From Flavobacterium piscinae (GTDB lineage: Bacteria > Bacteroidota > Bacteroidia > Flavobacteriales > Flavobacteriaceae), in NCBI RefSeq assembly GCF_004122145.1, contig NZ_SBKQ01000007.1, forward strand, positions 62,001 through 126,000: a DNA stretch of 64,000 bases, written 5' to 3'. Within the stretch, counting starts at the first letter, position 1. Each line of letters begins with the position of its first letter. The notes beneath the pieces were generated by a model, which did not search any database, was not told the DNA's origin, and was given only the letters and a program-made list of their open reading frames with translations. Below are positions 1 to 8,117 of this stretch, in pieces. The translations under genes and the position numbers were made by a program.

Positions 1-1
1 A

Positions 2-1009
2 TACCAAGATTTTAAGAACGATGGTGTTTTTGTTGAAGAAGAAAAGCCAGTATTTTTTGTGTACGAAATTCAAACGAAAACCAATTCTTTTACCGGAATT
101 GTGGCCGGAACCTCCATTGACGATTATAAAAACAATATCATCAAAAAACACGAAGACACGTTGCAATATCGTGTGGAATTATTTAAAGATTATTTGTATC
201 AAACGGGTTTTAATACCGAACCGGTTTTGATTACTTATCCTGACAATTCTTTAATTAATCAATGGATAGCAGAAAAGAAAAAAAATGTTCCACTTTACAA
301 TTATGCTACCACCAACAAAGAGAAACATCAATTGTGGAAAATTGATAATGAAGAAGATATTCAGTGGTTGCAACAACAGTTTGAACAAATTCCGGAACTG
401 TATATCGCGGATGGGCATCATCGTTCGGCTTCGGCAGAATTATTACATGACGAATTTAAAGCTGAAGGAAATGAGAAACTAAACTATTTCATGAGTTTTC
501 TAATTGCTGAAAGCGAAATAAAAATTTATGAATTCAATCGAATTATCCGGGACTTGAATGGTTTTGAAATCAATGACTTTTTAGCTCAATTAGAGGAGCA
601 TTTCATCATCAAAAACAAAGAACAAGAATTGTGGAAACCCCAAAGTAAGTTTGAATTTGGGATGTATTTGGATGGGAATTTTTATGCTCTTTTTTACAAA
701 TTAGAGAACAATAATCCTTCCATTTTGGAAAACTTGGATGCTCAAATTTTATATGATAAAGTCTTGCATCCGTTACTTGGAATAGAAGATTTACGCAACG
801 ATGAACGCATTGAATACATTCCGGGAAAACAATCAGTTTTAACCATCAAAGAGTTAATAGACGAAGGCGAATTTGAAGTAGGTTTTATGCTTTATCCTTC
901 GGATATTTCTGAAATTAAAGCCTTAGCGGATAACAATTTGATTATGCCACCGAAGAGTACCTATATTGAACCGAAGTTTAGGAGTGGGTTGATGGTGTAT
1001 GAATTGTAG
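2..1009 (+). CDS. DUF1015 family protein, 5'-truncated by window edge
   Basis: The reading frame is open from base 2 with no stop, so the true start lies upstream of the window; an internal GTG at 59 is not a credible start. About 336 residues are visible, against roughly 400 for the family. The diagnostic ADGHHR motif is present, followed by the conserved C-terminal half that ends with a PPKST motif. The biochemical function of DUF1015 is not established. From memory it often sits beside serine biosynthesis genes in Flavobacteriaceae, which cannot be tested here. It ends 73 bases before a damaged rhuM gene. Confidence 0.9.
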   Translation, partial: YQDFKNDGVFVEEEKPVFFVYEIQTKTNSFTGIVAGTSIDDYKNNIIKKHEDTLQYRVELFKDYLYQTGFNTEPVLITYPDNSLINQWIAEKKKNVPLYNYATTNKEKHQLWKIDNEEDIQWLQQQFEQIPELYIADGHHRSASAELLHDEFKAEGNEKLNYFMSFLIAESEIKIYEFNRIIRDLNGFEINDFLAQLEEHFIIKNKEQELWKPQSKFEFGMYLDGNFYALFYKLENNNPSILENLDAQILYDKVLHPLLGIEDLRNDERIEYIPGKQSVLTIKELIDEGEFEVGFMLYPSDISEIKALADNNLIMPPKSTYIEPKFRSGLMVYEL

Positions 1010-1082
1010 AGTAATGATTGATGATTAACGAATTTTGATTTAAGAAAATAGAATATAAACAAATATTATAAACATTTACGCC

Positions 1083-1552
1083 ATGCAAAACACTATTGTA
1101 TTTTATCAATCAGAGAAAAAGAATGTAACGATTAATGTTACTTACCTCAATGAAAGTTTTTGGCTTTCGCAAAAAATGATTGCACATCTTTTTGGAGTTG
1201 ACAGAACTGTAATCACAAAACATATAAAAAACATCTTTGAAACTAATGAATTATACGAAGATTCAGTTAGTGCAATTTTTGCACATACTGCCGAAGATGG
1301 TAAAAAATACAATACAAAGTTCTATAATCTAGATGTAATTATTGCCGTTGGCTATCGTGTTAATTCTAAAGAAGCAACCCAATTTAGAATTTGGGCAACT
1401 CAAACATTAAAAGAATTTATCATTAAAGGTTTTGTTTTAAACGATGAGATGTTGAAAAATGGAAAACCTTTTGGTAAAGATTATTTAGAATTATCCAATA
1501 CAAAAAATATATTTCTGACTTAGATGAAATTATTAAAAATTTAAATAAATAA
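1083..1552 (+). pseudogene. rhuM-like gene with internal deletion
   Basis: The first 140 or so residues match the N-terminal half of the RhuM family (virulence protein RhuM, DNA-binding-like), including the WLSQKMIAHLFGVDR segment and a late KNGKPFGKDY motif. Full RhuM proteins have over 300 residues, but this frame stops at 1521-1523. In another frame, about 1475-1552 reads FRIIQ-KKYISDLDEIIKNL, which resembles the last residues of RhuM. The simplest reading is one gene that lost its middle (about 170 codons) by a deletion near 1470-1480, leaving head and tail out of frame. The 146-residue frame itself could still be translated. RhuM genes are often found on genomic islands, so this looks like decaying accessory DNA. 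Confidence 0.75.
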
Positions 1553-1594
1553 ACTCAATTTTGTAATTTGTAGAAGAAGAAATCATAATTAAAA

Positions 1595-2124
1595 ATGAAA
1601 AAAATACTATTCTTTCTATTATTCATTAATTTTAGTTTTTCACAAAATGAAAAATTAACAATTACGAAAATTGATAGTATTTGTGAAGCAAATGGAATTT
1701 ATGGAATATCAGAAGGTCATATAAAAATTAATAAAAAAAAAAAAAGAAACTGATTGGTTCGGGTAGATTTTCAATAAAAACATATTTAAATTACTATAAT
1801 CAAGAATATTACAACAACTTAAGTCTAGAAGAAAAAAAAAGGTACAATGGAGAAAAAGACTCCGAATTAATTAGAGCAGATTATAATGAAAATATTTCAT
1901 ATAATGACAATAATCAGGAATCTATATTTGCTCAATTTTATTACTATAAAAACCAAGTATTTTGTTTAAAATTAAAAATATCAAAAAATAAAAAAGTCTT
2001 AATCTTTTTACTTAATCAATCTGAAATTGAAAGTGAAAAGAAAATTAAGAATGAATTAGGTCTGGAATTAAATAATTGGATTATTGAAAAGAGTCGCGAA
2101 ATACTAGAATTTCATAATAAATAG
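1595..2124 (+). pseudogene. Small secreted protein gene, frameshifted in an A13 tract
   Basis: An ATG at 1595 opens a frame with a typical signal peptide (MKKILFFLLFINFSFSQ) that stops after 51 codons. The next frame is open from the homopolymer of 13 A's (1733-1745) to a stop at 2122-2124. The whole stretch is 530 bases, so one extra A would make a continuous protein of 176 residues. The predicted product is a small, Lys/Asn/Tyr-rich exported protein of no family I recognise. The shift may be a real mutation, a phase-variable tract or a homopolymer sequencing error. It sits between the rhuM remnant and yggS, within the accessory insertion. Confidence 0.65.
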
Positions 2125-2130
2125 CTTAAA

Positions 2131-2790
2131 ATGTCAATATCAAAAAACCTATCTAAAATAAAATCCTCTCTCCCACCGCACGTAACCCTAGTTGCTGTTT
2201 CCAAAACCAAGCCTATTGCTAATTTGATGGAAGCTTACAACGCCGGGCAACGCATTTTTGGTGAAAACAAGATTCAGGAAATGACAGAAAAATGGGAACA
2301 AATGCCCAAAGACATTCAATGGCACATGATTGGTCACGTTCAGTCGAATAAGGTAAAATACATGATTCCGTATGTGAGTTTAATTCACGGTGTGGATAGT
2401 ATGAAATTGCTGAAAGAAATCAATCGATTAGCAACCAAATGGAAAAGAACAGTTGATTGTTTGTTGCAAATACATATTGCAGAAGAAGATACTAAATTTG
2501 GTTTGGATGAAAAAGAATTACATGAAATTCTATATTCAGAAGAATTGAAAACCTTTCAAAATATTCGCATTGTCGGTTTAATGGGAATGGCTACTTTTAC
2601 TGTAAATCAGGAGCAAATTAAACGTGAATTTTTACATTTAAAATCTATTTTTGATAAACTTTGTCAACTGAATACTGAAAACTGCCAACTGACCACTTTA
2701 TCCATGGGCATGAGCGGCGATTATCAACTCGCCATTGAATGTGGGAGCACGATGATTCGAATCGGAAGTAGTATTTTTGGCAGTAGATGA
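2131..2790 (+). CDS. yggS: YggS/PROSC family PLP-homeostasis protein
   Basis: This 219-residue protein has the single-domain alanine-racemase-like barrel of the YggS/PLPBP family, which binds pyridoxal phosphate and buffers its cellular pool rather than catalysing a known reaction. The PLP lysine lies in LVAVSKTKP near residue 25. The family signatures FGENKIQE, WHMIGHVQSNK and the C-terminal MSGDYQLAIECGSTMIRIGSSIFG are all present. Length is normal. The ATG at 2131 starts 6 bases after the frameshifted gene. It is cytosolic. Confidence 0.93.
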   Translation: MSISKNLSKIKSSLPPHVTLVAVSKTKPIANLMEAYNAGQRIFGENKIQEMTEKWEQMPKDIQWHMIGHVQSNKVKYMIPYVSLIHGVDSMKLLKEINRLATKWKRTVDCLLQIHIAEEDTKFGLDEKELHEILYSEELKTFQNIRIVGLMGMATFTVNQEQIKREFLHLKSIFDKLCQLNTENCQLTTLSMGMSGDYQLAIECGSTMIRIGSSIFGSR

Positions 2791-2814
2791 GTTTCAATGG
2801 CAATAGCAATGGCA

Positions 2815-2904
2815 AAATTCAATATCAATTACAAATTCAATATCAATTACAAATTCAATATCAATTACAAATTCAATATCAATTACAAATTCAATATCAA
2901 TTAC
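2815..2904. repeat. Five tandem copies of an 18-bp unit
   Basis: The unit AAATTCAATATCAATTAC is repeated five times without a mismatch (2815-2832, 2833-2850, 2851-2868, 2869-2886, 2887-2904), followed by a degenerate stretch. The unit length is a multiple of three but the region is non-coding. It resembles the CAAT-rich array at 3317-3360 and the sequence near 38680-38715. Confidence 0.95.
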
Positions 2905-2945
2905 AACTTTAATATTTATTTTTAATTTCAAAAACCAATTATTAA

Positions 2946-3314
2946 ATGGAGGAGAATATTACCTTTAGTGAAAAAATTTTCAATTTTGAAGATCGATTAG
3001 TTCGTTTTGCCGGTGAAAGTATTTTCTTTACAAGAAATCTAAATAAATCTTTTGAAAATGAATATTATAAAAATCAATTAATTAGATCTTCCGGGAGTTC
3101 CTCTCTAAATTTTGGCGAAGCTCAAGGAACAATTAGTGATAAAGACTTCATTTTTAAATTAACTTTAGTAGTCAAAGAATTAAAAGAATCAAGGAATTCA
3201 TTAAAAATATTAAATTATATTAAAGAAGGTGATGAAAATACCAGAATTTTACTTTTAAAAGAAGTAGAGGAGTTGATAGCAATTTCGTCAAAAATGATAA
3301 TTAACAAAAAGTAA
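2946..3314 (+). CDS. Four-helix-bundle protein (23S rRNA intervening-sequence family)
   Basis: This 122-residue protein belongs to the small four-helix-bundle family first seen as ORFs in 23S rRNA intervening sequences (S23/IVP). The family core is clear: a segment around IRSSGSSSLNFGEAQ, then KDFIFKLTLVVKELKESRNSL, and a C-terminal EELIAISSKMI helix. No catalytic residues are known and its function is unknown. Here it is not in rRNA. It lies alone between yggS and an exonuclease gene, flanked by CAAT repeats that form inverted and direct repeats around it. It may be cargo of a small mobile or recombining cassette. Confidence 0.88.
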   Translation: MEENITFSEKIFNFEDRLVRFAGESIFFTRNLNKSFENEYYKNQLIRSSGSSSLNFGEAQGTISDKDFIFKLTLVVKELKESRNSLKILNYIKEGDENTRILLLKEVEELIAISSKMIINKK

Positions 3315-3316
3315 AA

Positions 3317-3360
3317 CAATAGCAATGACAATAGCAATAGCAATGACAATAGCAATGACA
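3317..3360. repeat. CAATAGCAATGA microsatellite-like array
   Basis: Alternating CAATAG and CAATGA hexamers run directly downstream of the four-helix-bundle stop codon and end with the same CAAAATTCAA motif found on the upstream side. The array is low complexity and probably arose by slippage or recombination. Confidence 0.85.
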
Positions 3361-3440
3361 AAATTCAATTTGAAAGATTGATTTTTGAATTTGTTTTTTG
3401 AATTTGAATTTTGAAATTGTCATTGCTATTGCCATTGAAA

Positions 3441-4802
3441 ATGTACGCAATCCTAGACATAGAAACCACCGGAGGTCAATACAACGAAGAAGGAATTACC
3501 GAAATCGCCATCTATAAATTTGATGGTCATGAGGTGGTGGACCAATTTATCAGTTTGGTGAATCCGGAAATTCCGATTCAACCTTTTGTGGTGAAATTAA
3601 CCGGCATTAACAACGCCATGCTTCGTTCGGCTCCCAAGTTTTACGAAGTGGCCAAACGCATCATTGAAATAACCGAAGGTTGCATTGTAGTGGCTCATAA
3701 TGCTTCGTTTGATTATCGAATTTTGCAAACCGAATTCAGACGATTGGGATTTAAATTTCAAAAACCAACGCTTTGCACCGTAGAATTATCCAAAAAATTA
3801 TTACCCGGACACGCTTCATACAGTCTAGGAAAATTGGTTCGAGCACTCGGAATTCCGATGGCTGACCGGCATAGAGCCAGTGGTGATGCGATGGCAACAG
3901 TGAAATTATTTAAAATGCTTTTGGCTAAAGATGTTGAAAAAGAAATTTTAAAAAATTCTGTCAAAACCGAAATTAAATCGGGTATGTCACCGAAATTATT
4001 GGATATTGTAGAAAGTCTTCCATCCAAAACAGGAATTTATTATATCCATAACGAAAAAGGTGATTTGATTTATATTGGTAAAAGTAAAAATATTAAAAAA
4101 AGGGTTAACCAACATTTTACGGGAACCAATCGAAAAAGTAAAAAGATACAAATGGAAGTGTACACGGTTACCTATGAAGAAACCGGAAGTGAACTCATTG
4201 CCCTTTTGAAAGAAAGTGAAGAAATCAAAATTAATAAACCCATTTACAATCGGGCTCAACGCAAAACGTTATTTCAGTGGGCTTTGTATCCTGTAAAAAA
4301 CGAAAAAGGTTACATGAGTCTTTCCCTTCAAAAAACGGACGGTCGAAAAAAAGAAATTACCTCTTTTTCATCCATTCAAGAAGGAAAAAATGTGTTATTC
4401 AAAATAACAGACCATTATCACTTATGCCAAAAAATTAATGGTTTGTATGAAACACAAAATTCGTGTTTCAAATATAAAATCAAAGAATGTGACGGAGCTT
4501 GTATTGGCGAAATTAGTCCGGAGGAATACAACGAACGTGTACAGGAATTTATAGAAAATAATGAGTTTGAAAGCCAAAACCGAATCATTATTGACCGCGG
4601 TAGAAGTTTAGAAGAACGTTCAGTAGTATTGATTGAAAACGGAATATACAAAGGCTATTGTTTTTTTGATTTGAATTATCAAATTACCAATGTAGAAGTA
4701 TTGCGTAACATCATTATTCCAATGCAAAATAACCGGGATACTAAAAATATCATCAATGGTTATTTAAGAAAGCATAAAGTGATGAAGATTATTCCGTTTT
4801 AA
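3441..4802 (+). CDS. DEDDh exonuclease fused to GIY-YIG nuclease
   Basis: This 453-residue protein starts with a DnaQ/epsilon-type 3'-5' exonuclease domain (about residues 1-165). AILDIETTG carries the first acidic pair, VAHNASFDYRIL the next, and HRASGDAMAT the HxAxxD motif. A UvrC-like GIY-YIG endonuclease domain follows (about 190-280), with GIYYIHNEKGDLIYIGKS and a downstream Glu. A C-terminal region with Cys residues near 345 and 355 completes it. The pairing resembles UvrC/Cho-type incision nucleases joined to a proofreading exonuclease and suggests a DNA-repair role. I chose ATG 3441 over the in-frame TTG/ATG around 3411 because the exonuclease motif begins at once and the upstream codons lie in the repeat. 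Confidence 0.9.
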   Translation: MYAILDIETTGGQYNEEGITEIAIYKFDGHEVVDQFISLVNPEIPIQPFVVKLTGINNAMLRSAPKFYEVAKRIIEITEGCIVVAHNASFDYRILQTEFRRLGFKFQKPTLCTVELSKKLLPGHASYSLGKLVRALGIPMADRHRASGDAMATVKLFKMLLAKDVEKEILKNSVKTEIKSGMSPKLLDIVESLPSKTGIYYIHNEKGDLIYIGKSKNIKKRVNQHFTGTNRKSKKIQMEVYTVTYEETGSELIALLKESEEIKINKPIYNRAQRKTLFQWALYPVKNEKGYMSLSLQKTDGRKKEITSFSSIQEGKNVLFKITDHYHLCQKINGLYETQNSCFKYKIKECDGACIGEISPEEYNERVQEFIENNEFESQNRIIIDRGRSLEERSVVLIENGIYKGYCFFDLNYQITNVEVLRNIIIPMQNNRDTKNIINGYLRKHKVMKIIPF

Positions 4803-4808
4803 ATTAGT

Positions 4809-4816
4809 TAAATTTG
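4809..4816 (+). promoter_or_regulatory. TAnnTTTG -7 box before ion channel gene
   Basis: TAAATTTG matches the Bacteroidota -7 consensus and ends seven bases before the ATG at 4823, so a transcript from it would be nearly leaderless. No clear -33 element is visible. Confidence 0.4.
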
Positions 4817-4822
4817 TACATC

Positions 4823-5659
4823 ATGAAAACAATTAAATCCAGATTTGAAATTTTCAGGCAAAAAACGCATATCATCATTTATGGTACCAATACTTTTGCC
4901 GGAAGATTATTTGATTTAATACTTTTGGGGTTGATTTTACTAAGTGTGCTCATCGTAATGATGGAGACGGTAAAAGGTTTTGATCAAAAATACCATACTG
5001 AGTTAGTATTTTGTGAATGGGTTATTACCCTTTTTTTTACAATTGAATATCTGTTAAGAATTATTTCGATTAACAAACCATTTCGATACATTTTCAGTTT
5101 TTACGGAATTATCGATTTAATTGCGACTTTACCCATGTATTTATCGCTCTTTTTTGCCGGAACAAGTGTTCTGACAACGATAAGAGCTTTACGACTTTTG
5201 AGACTTTTCAAAATTCTAAATCATCCACAATTTTCCAGTCAGTCTGTACATTTAAAAGAATCGATTTTAGCCAGTAGAGGTAGAATTTTAGTCTTTATGT
5301 ATTTTGTATTAATCAGTTGTGTTATAATTGGTTCTCTAATGTACGTGGTTGAAGGAGCAGATGCCGGATTCACCAGTATTCCTACCAGCATTTATTGGTG
5401 TATAGTAACACTTACTACGGTTGGCTACGGTGATATTTCACCAGTTACACCATTAGGTCAATTTATTGCTTCATTTGTGATGATTCTAGGTTATGGTATC
5501 ATTGCTGTCCCTACGGGTATTATTACGGCTGAGATTGCTAAAAACACATTACGAAAAAAATCTTTAAAGATACATTGCTTTAGTTGTGGCTCTGAAGATC
5601 ACTTAGAAAATGCAAAATTTTGTCAAAATTGTGGGAGTGAATTAGATGAAGCAAAATAA
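4823..5659 (+). CDS. Voltage-gated potassium-type ion channel with zinc ribbon
   Basis: This 278-residue six-transmembrane channel has a voltage-sensor-like S4 with repeated arginines (TIRALRLLRLFKIL) and a pore loop with the potassium selectivity filter TVGYGD near residue 200, followed by S6. The cytoplasmic tail ends in a treble-clef/zinc-ribbon-like pair of CxxC motifs (CFSCGS and FCQNCGS), unusual for simple Kv-type channels but common in flavobacterial versions. I chose ATG 4823 rather than TTG 4814. The 3' end overlaps miaA by 14 bases, implying co-translation. Confidence 0.9.
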   Translation: MKTIKSRFEIFRQKTHIIIYGTNTFAGRLFDLILLGLILLSVLIVMMETVKGFDQKYHTELVFCEWVITLFFTIEYLLRIISINKPFRYIFSFYGIIDLIATLPMYLSLFFAGTSVLTTIRALRLLRLFKILNHPQFSSQSVHLKESILASRGRILVFMYFVLISCVIIGSLMYVVEGADAGFTSIPTSIYWCIVTLTTVGYGDISPVTPLGQFIASFVMILGYGIIAVPTGIITAEIAKNTLRKKSLKIHCFSCGSEDHLENAKFCQNCGSELDEAK

Positions 5660-6575
5660 TTTCCTTATTACAATTATTGGTCCAACGGCTATTGGCAAAA
5701 CCGCTTTGAGTATTGCATTAGCTCAACATTTTGGTTGTGAAATCATTTCTTGTGACAGTCGGCAGTTTTATAAAGAAATGAAAATAGGTACCGCTGTTCC
5801 CAATGAAGAAGAGTTAAATGCCGCTCCCCATTATTTTATCCAACATAAATCAATTTTAGAATCCTATAATGTTGGCGATTTTGAACGGGAAGCACTTTTG
5901 AAATTGGATGAATTATTTGAAAAAAAGAATATTCAAATTATGGTGGGTGGTTCCGGATTATATGTAGATGCCATTTTGAAAGGTTTTGATGATTTTCCGG
6001 ATATTAATCCCGCTATAAGAAAGGAAATTAAAGCTGAATATGAATCAAAAGGGTTGGATTATTTACAACAAAAACTACAAGAATCAGATCCGATTTATTT
6101 TGAAAAATTAAGTTCTGAAAATCCGCAAACATTACAAAATCCACAACGGCTGATGCGATTTGTAGAAGTTAGTTTGGGTTCCGGAAAACCGTATTCTTCT
6201 TTTTTAAATCAGAAAAAAAATAAGCGAAACTTCACTCCGATTGTTATTGGATTAGAAGCGGATAGAGTAATAATGTACGACCGAATTAACCAACGAGTTG
6301 ATTTAATGATTCAAGATGGTTTGTTGGAAGAAGCCAAAAAACTATATCCAAATAAACAGTTAAATGCATTGCAAACCGTTGGATACAGAGAATTATTTGA
6401 TTATTTTGACGGAAAAACAACACTAGATTTTGCTGTAGAAGAAATCAAAAAAAATACCCGCCGTTTTGCCAAACGACAATTAACATGGTTTAAACGAACA
6501 GAAAATGTGAATTGGTTTGATTACTTAACAGATAGAAAAGAGATTATTTCAACAATAGAATCATCAATAAAGTAA
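5646..6575 (+). CDS. miaA: tRNA dimethylallyltransferase
   Basis: MiaA transfers a dimethylallyl group to N6 of A37 in tRNAs reading UNN codons. The 309-residue protein has the Walker A loop GPTAIGKT at residues 12-19, the SCDSRQFYKEM motif binding substrate, the VGGSGLYVDA segment and the DPIYFEKLS and NPQRLMRF motifs. A typical C-terminal RRFAKRQLTWF region follows. Length is normal. The start lies inside the end of the ion-channel gene, so the two are probably one transcript. Cytosolic. Confidence 0.97.
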   Translation: MKQNNFLITIIGPTAIGKTALSIALAQHFGCEIISCDSRQFYKEMKIGTAVPNEEELNAAPHYFIQHKSILESYNVGDFEREALLKLDELFEKKNIQIMVGGSGLYVDAILKGFDDFPDINPAIRKEIKAEYESKGLDYLQQKLQESDPIYFEKLSSENPQTLQNPQRLMRFVEVSLGSGKPYSSFLNQKKNKRNFTPIVIGLEADRVIMYDRINQRVDLMIQDGLLEEAKKLYPNKQLNALQTVGYRELFDYFDGKTTLDFAVEEIKKNTRRFAKRQLTWFKRTENVNWFDYLTDRKEIISTIESSIK

Positions 6576-6619
6576 CGCAACCTTTTAAGCTTTTTTTTAT
6601 CTCAAAAAAAAAATTAATC

Positions 6620-7183
6620 ATGAAAAAAATAGTGCTTGTTTTCTTCATCAGCCATTTATTTTTGGCATTCCAATGTGGAACAGAAGAGCCATGCTCGGCA
6701 AAAATTATTGTTAAATTTAAGCCTCAATTAATTACAATTGAAAATTTTCAACCTATTTATAATGTTGGAGATATAATTTGGTTTAATTCGACTTTAGAAA
6801 GAATTCAAAATTTTGAAAATCCAAATGAAACTATAGACTTATACAGTTATCCTTTAGATTATGCATTTGGAATTCAATTTATTAAATCTTCAATTTACAA
6901 TCCTGAAATATTTCTTTGCTTAAACAGTACAACTACAGAATTATCAACGGGTAGCTTAAACGAAACTTTAGGGTGTAATTTATTTGTATATGAAAAAATT
7001 GGAAATGAATTAAAATGCAGAATTGGAGTCAAGCTTTTAGAACCCGGAAATTATAAAATGTCCGTTTTTGATATTTCAACTTTTAGAGAAAACGGTCTAA
7101 ATTGTAATGACACAGGTCTTGATATTAATACAACATTTAGCAATACTAATCAACAAGAAATTAATTTCACCGTTGAAAATTAA
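6620..7183 (+). CDS. Exported/lipoprotein-like hypothetical protein
   Basis: This 187-residue protein begins with a signal peptide (MKKIVLVFFISHLFLAFQC). The cysteine at residue 19 sits where a lipidation cysteine would, although AFQC is a poor lipobox. The rest is beta-rich with several more cysteines (CSAK near 26, then CLN, GCN, KCR and NCN), which suggests a disulfide-bonded periplasmic or surface domain. I do not recognise the family. It lies between miaA and the thioesterase gene, 44 bases after miaA. Confidence 0.75.
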   Translation: MKKIVLVFFISHLFLAFQCGTEEPCSAKIIVKFKPQLITIENFQPIYNVGDIIWFNSTLERIQNFENPNETIDLYSYPLDYAFGIQFIKSSIYNPEIFLCLNSTTTELSTGSLNETLGCNLFVYEKIGNELKCRIGVKLLEPGNYKMSVFDISTFRENGLNCNDTGLDINTTFSNTNQQEINFTVEN

Positions 7184-7191
7184 AAATTTAT

Positions 7192-7935
7192 ATGCCTATT
7201 TCAACTCATTTTACCTCTGAATATTCCAAAGAATGGGAAATCAATTTTATTCAATGCTATCCAAACGGGCAGTTGAAACATACCGAATTGTGTAATATTA
7301 TACAACTTACGGCAGGTTTACATGCCGAGTTGGGTGGATTGAGCTTTAGCGATATGCAAGTTTTTCATCAGGCTTGGGTATTGAGTAGAATGCGTGTTGA
7401 AGTAAGTGATTTACCCAAATGGCGTGATGTGGTTACCGTAAAAACGTGGATTGTTGAAATGAAAGATTCTCGTTCGGTTAGGGCTTTGGAGTTGTATTTG
7501 GGAGACCAAAAATTGGTTGGGGCTCTCACCTATTGGGTGGTTATCAATACCGAATTACGCAAACCGGAAGCATTGGCTTTACCTTTTGATCATTTTACTT
7601 TTTATCCAGAAAGATTGCCAACCGTTAAATCTTTAGAGAAAATTGATTTGAATGTTGAGTTGCTGTCTATAAAGCATAAAACTATTTTATTATCGGATTT
7701 GGATATTGTGAATCATGCCAATAATGTGAAATATTTAGAATGGTGTTTAGACGGTTTACATCCAAATGCGATTTTGAAACATCAAATTCAAGCATTTGAC
7801 ATGAATTTCTTAAAGGAACTACATTGGAATGATGAAGTGGAAATTAAAGCTTCGTCAGGAGAAAATCCGGAATTGATGTGTGTTACCAAAAACGGAAAAA
7901 CCAGTTTTGCTTTGAAATTGGAATATAGCAGGTAA
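7192..7935 (+). CDS. Acyl-ACP thioesterase
   Basis: The 247-residue protein has the two hot-dog domains of FatA/FatB-type acyl-[acyl-carrier-protein] thioesterases, which release free fatty acids from ACP. The first half carries the LHAELGGLSFSDMQ and WVLSRMRVEV regions. The second carries the DLDIVNHANNVKYLEW motif, with the Asn/His pair used in catalysis. It starts eight bases after the preceding lipoprotein gene. Cytosolic. Flavobacteria commonly carry one copy. Confidence 0.9.
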   Translation: MPISTHFTSEYSKEWEINFIQCYPNGQLKHTELCNIIQLTAGLHAELGGLSFSDMQVFHQAWVLSRMRVEVSDLPKWRDVVTVKTWIVEMKDSRSVRALELYLGDQKLVGALTYWVVINTELRKPEALALPFDHFTFYPERLPTVKSLEKIDLNVELLSIKHKTILLSDLDIVNHANNVKYLEWCLDGLHPNAILKHQIQAFDMNFLKELHWNDEVEIKASSGENPELMCVTKNGKTSFALKLEYSR

Positions 7936-7936
7936 T

Positions 7937-8078
7937 CCTACCCCAGATTGTAACGGAAAGCATTTTGGACTAAAAAATATAGAATTCTTAAAGCCAAAAA
8001 GCGACCAAAGGAAGCTCTTTTGGGTTTGTAGAATTCTTTTTTTTAGCCCAAAATCTTGTAGTGAAAAGCTGGAATAGG
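7937..8078. repeat. 142-bp imperfect inverted-repeat (MITE/REP-like) element
   Basis: CCTACCCCAG at 7937-7946 pairs with CTGGAATAGG at 8069-8078. The arms 7962-7988 and 8030-8054 are nearly perfect inverted copies (ATTTTGG...AGAATTCT against AGAATTCT...CCAAAAT). The inner part (7989-8029) can also partly pair. The whole element would fold into one long hairpin. It begins right after the thioesterase stop codon. It contains no reading frame of note and resembles dispersed flavobacterial intergenic elements, from memory. Confidence 0.75.
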
Positions 8079-8082
8079 TTCA

Positions 8083-8112
8083 AAAAAAAAGCTCCCAAAA
8101 TTTGAGAGCTTT
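8083..8112 (-). terminator. Rho-independent terminator of response regulator gene
   Basis: A stem AAAGCTC/GAGCTTT (8088-8094 with 8106-8112) closes a short loop. Read on the minus strand it is followed by a run of T's. It lies just beyond the minus-strand stop codon at 8118. Confidence 0.8.
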
Positions 8113-8117
8113 AATAG

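Larger units (their letters stand above)
2792..3440. repeat. 20-bp inverted-repeat bracket around a four-helix gene
   Basis: TTTCAATGGCAATAGCAATG at 2792-2811 is perfectly repeated in inverted orientation at 3421-3440. An imperfect extension continues inward on both sides (CAAAATTCAA-like). A 22-base direct repeat with one mismatch also links 2801-2822 with 3347-3368. The unit encloses one gene (2946-3314). Its right end abuts the ATG of the exonuclease gene at 3441, so it looks inserted between two housekeeping genes. Confidence 0.75.

Noticed and set aside
2815-2904. Possible CRISPR array
   Set aside because: The 18-base units are directly contiguous, with no spacers and no cas genes in the window.
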